From Desulfuromonas sp. (GTDB lineage Bacteria > Desulfobacterota > Desulfuromonadia > Desulfuromonadales > Geopsychrobacteraceae), in contig PKUD01000109.1 of NCBI GenBank assembly GCA_002869695.1, positions 207 to 39,335 of the forward strand: a stretch of 39,129 bases of DNA. The letters run 5' to 3'. Both the position numbers and the translations under genes were made by a program. Under the pieces are notes generated by a model. It saw nothing but the letters and a program-made list of their open reading frames with translations. It was not told where the DNA came from and searched no databases. Position 1 is the first letter of the stretch; the number at the start of each line of letters is the position of its first letter. Below are positions 37,137 through 39,129 of this stretch, in pieces.

Positions 37137-38240
37137 CTAGCTGGAAAACCAGCCCTTGCGGATCAGGTCACGGCGCAGTACCGTGCCCTGGTTGCGGACA
37201 ACGCCATGGTACCAGAAGCGTTCCTGGCGCAGACCTGGAAGAGAGGGAGGGTCAAGCCGTTTACGGCGATCGGTGAGAATATTCCGGAAGCCGCTGTCAG
37301 GCTCAGCAACAATTTTTTCGATTTTCCCCGCCAGCTCCGAGGGGGCTGCTTCGATCACATACTGAATGCAATCCCTGATTTTCAATGCCTGGCGGTATTC
37401 TTCGAGGTCGCCATCGAAGCCATTTTCACATTCGGAGACGAAATCGCTCCAGTCGAGCAGGAGTCCGCCAAATTCGTTCCCCGCCATGTCGTCAAAAAGG
37501 TTCTGCTCCAGAATATCCGTTACCTGGCTCTGTTCTTTGCGGGTCAGGAAAAACGAGAGTCCCTCCTCCACCGGGTACATATCCAGCAGTTCGACCAGTT
37601 CATGACAGAAATTCAAAGAATCGAGATCAGAGTCGCACATCGCTGCCAGGGAGGCCGGAAGTTCTTTGCGCGGCAGGCCGAGAAGCGAAACATGGTCGTG
37701 GCCGTAGTCGGTCGGCAGGCTGAGATCGGAACTGTATGAAATGCCGTTGCAGGTTAGAAAGTCACACAGGCGCAGATGATTATCAGTAAAGAAGGTCAGG
37801 ACCTTCTCCTCGGAGTAAAACATCTCCAGGCCGGCGCGGTTGTTGGCCAGGCCGAAACCGACAAATCCATCATGGATCAGCCGGTCCAGGTACGGGGCCA
37901 GTACCTGTAAAATCTCCTCCGCCGGCAGATAGGGTGAATAATAAACCTCCGGCGCGGGGCGCTTGTCCGCACTGTCCTGGCAGGTTGAGGTCAGAACTTC
38001 AGGGTCGGGATAATATTCAAGAATGCAGAACGCCTCGCCAGGAAAATATCTGGAAAATGAGCGAACCAGCTGGGGAATTTTTTCCGTGCTGGCAACGGCC
38101 GTCAAGCGATAGGCATTTTCACAATCCTCAAGCAGGGCAAGGTCATACCCTTCGAGGGGAACTTTCTCAGAGTCGGTGCACCAGCGGCGCAGGCCAACGG
38201 GCGATTGAAACTGTTCTGACAACGGCGTGGATCCTTTCAT
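37137..38240 (-). CDS. Hypothetical protein in the mqnBD unit
   Basis: Predicted 367-residue soluble, acidic protein; I do not recognise the family. There is no signal peptide or membrane segment. Visible parts: an N-terminal region up to about 190 with aromatic-rich strands (AFCILEYYPDP, EVYYSPYLPAEEILQVLAPYLDRLIHDGFVGFGLANN, MFYSEEKVLTFFTDNHLRLCDFL), a helical middle (SLNFCHELVELLDMYPVEEGLSFFLTRKE) and a basic C terminus (TDRRKRLDPP, RDLIRKGWFSS). The order of features resembles nothing specific. Operon position argues for a link to menaquinone genes or merely shared expression. It is divergent from mglB with 153 bp between them. Confidence 0.6.
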   Translation of the reverse strand: MKGSTPLSEQFQSPVGLRRWCTDSEKVPLEGYDLALLEDCENAYRLTAVASTEKIPQLVRSFSRYFPGEAFCILEYYPDPEVLTSTCQDSADKRPAPEVYYSPYLPAEEILQVLAPYLDRLIHDGFVGFGLANNRAGLEMFYSEEKVLTFFTDNHLRLCDFLTCNGISYSSDLSLPTDYGHDHVSLLGLPRKELPASLAAMCDSDLDSLNFCHELVELLDMYPVEEGLSFFLTRKEQSQVTDILEQNLFDDMAGNEFGGLLLDWSDFVSECENGFDGDLEEYRQALKIRDCIQYVIEAAPSELAGKIEKIVAEPDSGFRNILTDRRKRLDPPSLPGLRQERFWYHGVVRNQGTVLRRDLIRKGWFSS

Positions 38241-38325
38241 TCCCAGGTTGGGATGTTACTTAGAAACTATTAAATTTGTGCCGACAAGTCAACTGTGTCG
38301 AAGGGTAAACGCTAGGTTAAAGCGC

Positions 38326-38355
38326 TTGCAAGATATTGCGCGGAGATGTTATACA
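38326..38355 (+). promoter_or_regulatory. Predicted mglBA promoter
   Basis: TTGCAA (38326-38331) and TATACA (38350-38355) with an 18-bp spacer, 38 bp before mglB. On the opposite strand TTGACT (38287-38292) followed after 17 bp by TAGTTT may serve the divergent unit. Confidence 0.5.
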
Positions 38356-38393
38356 ATGCAATGGCTTAGATAATTCTCACAAGGAGATTTTAC

Positions 38394-38891
38394 ATGCTGG
38401 CTCCTCAGAATACCTTCGTGATGTACGAAGAGGAACTGCAGCGCATTACCGCGCTGATTGAAAAGCTGCTGCGCGAGTCGAACTCGAAAGTCATCTTTCT
38501 GGTCGACAAGAACGGGCAGCTCATTGCCGCTACAGGTGAAACGGACAATCTCGACACGACCAGCCTGGCTTCTCTGACAGCTGGGAATATTGCGGCAACC
38601 GGCGGGCTGGCAAAGTTGATCGGAGAAAAAGAGTTCTCAATCCTTTTCCACGAAGGGGAGAAGGACAACATCCATATTTCCATTGTGGGCGGGCGGGTGA
38701 TTCTGGTCGTTATCTTTGATCAGCGCAGCTCACTCGGACTGGTTCGCCTGCGAGTCAAAAAAGCCAGCGAGGAACTCGGTGGCGTGTTTGACGACCTGGC
38801 GAAAAAGACTGAGGAGATGAGTGAATCGGCAGCCGTCGACAGTCCTTTTGCTGAAATCACCGATGACGATATCGACAACCTCTTCAACTAA
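38394..38891 (+). CDS. mglB: MglB, Roadblock/LC7 domain GTPase-activating protein
   Basis: Roadblock/LC7-fold protein of 165 residues. The core is [25 protein letters not shown], then [21 protein letters not shown], and [27 protein letters not shown], with an acidic C-terminal tail ending DDDIDNLFN. MglB homologues act as GTPase-activating partners of MglA and set cell polarity, placing the type IV pili at one pole in Myxococcus. AAGGAG lies 7 bases before the ATG. mglA follows 14 bp downstream, so they form an operon. Confidence 0.93.
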   Translation: MLAPQNTFVMYEEELQRITALIEKLLRESNSKVIFLVDKNGQLIAATGETDNLDTTSLASLTAGNIAATGGLAKLIGEKEFSILFHEGEKDNIHISIVGGRVILVVIFDQRSSLGLVRLRVKKASEELGGVFDDLAKKTEEMSESAAVDSPFAEITDDDIDNLFN

Positions 38892-38905
38892 TCGAGGCCT
38901 GCAGG

Positions 38906-39129
38906 ATGTCCTTTATCAACTACGCTTCACGCGAAATCAATTGCAAGATCGTCTACTATGGTCCAGGGCTCTGCGGGAAAACGACCAACCTGCAGTTCAT
39001 CTACAACAAGAGTGCGGAAGAGACCAAGGGTAAGATGATCTCGCTGGCCACGGAGACGGAGCGAACCCTGTTTTTCGATTTCCTGCCCCTTGCGCTGGGG
39101 GAGATACGTGGCTTCAAGACCCGCTTTCA
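38906..39129 (+). CDS. mglA: MglA, Ras-like GTPase (5' part)
   Basis: The N-terminal 74 residues are visible; the frame runs out of the window. It starts [19 protein letters not shown] with the G1 loop GPGLCGKT (residues 19-26) and continues [20 protein letters not shown]. The segment [24 protein letters not shown] is the switch I and following strand of MglA. MglA is the polarity switch that acts with MglB on type IV pili. The ribosome-binding region is GAGG, 9 bases before the ATG. Confidence 0.95.
   Translation, partial: MSFINYASREINCKIVYYGPGLCGKTTNLQFIYNKSAEETKGKMISLATETERTLFFDFLPLALGEIRGFKTRF

Overview
The window looks like a chromosomal segment of a strictly anaerobic, Geobacter/Desulfuromonas-like bacterium (Desulfuromonadia). 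I infer this from the gene content together: pyruvate:ferredoxin oxidoreductase, sucCD, a futalosine-type menaquinone pathway, a PilR-FimT-PilV-PilW-PilX-PilY1 pilus cluster, plant-type glutamate-cysteine ligase, MglB/MglA, and both a full-length and a short SerA. I cannot name a species. No mobile element, phage gene or CRISPR array was seen.

Layout. 1-8563: the 3' end of a pilR-like regulator, then five type IV pilus genes (fimT, pilV, pilW, pilX and a 1706-residue PilY1), closed by a strong bidirectional terminator. 8586-12390 (minus strand): sucD and sucC under a promoter with a perfect palindrome in its spacer, transaldolase, a small metal-binding membrane protein and folK. 12487-15748: tRNA-Ser, SRP RNA, dnaX, ybaB and recR, a DNA replication and repair cluster. 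15884-20621: pyruvate:ferredoxin oxidoreductase and an AEC-family permease. 20654-23603: an alanine-rich leader peptide with an attenuator, an aminotransferase gene broken by an in-frame amber codon, and gshA. 23958-27765: transketolase, a small lipoprotein and a secreted Ig-like protein. 27785-29707: tRNA-Phe (minus), then a phenylalanine-rich leader peptide and attenuator ahead of DAHP synthase, and a small Cys-motif protein. 29796-35465: a short SerA paralogue, serC, a PilZ protein (minus), a VanZ-like protein and full-length serA. 35566-38240 (minus): mqnD and mqnB with an unknown gene. 38326-39129: mglB and the start of mglA.

How the genes work together. Central carbon metabolism (PFOR, SucCD, transketolase, transaldolase) feeds the aromatic and serine branches (AroF, SerA, SerC). 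Two of the amino-acid genes carry complete-looking ribosome-mediated attenuators that can be read directly from the sequence. The Phe type before aroF is classical. The Ala type before the aminotransferase is much less expected and is the best candidate for something undescribed. A third translational device is in dnaX: a slippery heptamer, an upstream SD-like element, a downstream stem and an immediate -1 frame stop, which together predict a short gamma-like product besides tau. Pilus genes at the left end and mglBA at the right end point to type IV pilus functions and their polarity control.

Limits: everything is by eye. Promoters and operators are pattern matches, and paralogue-level gene names rest on motifs and context.
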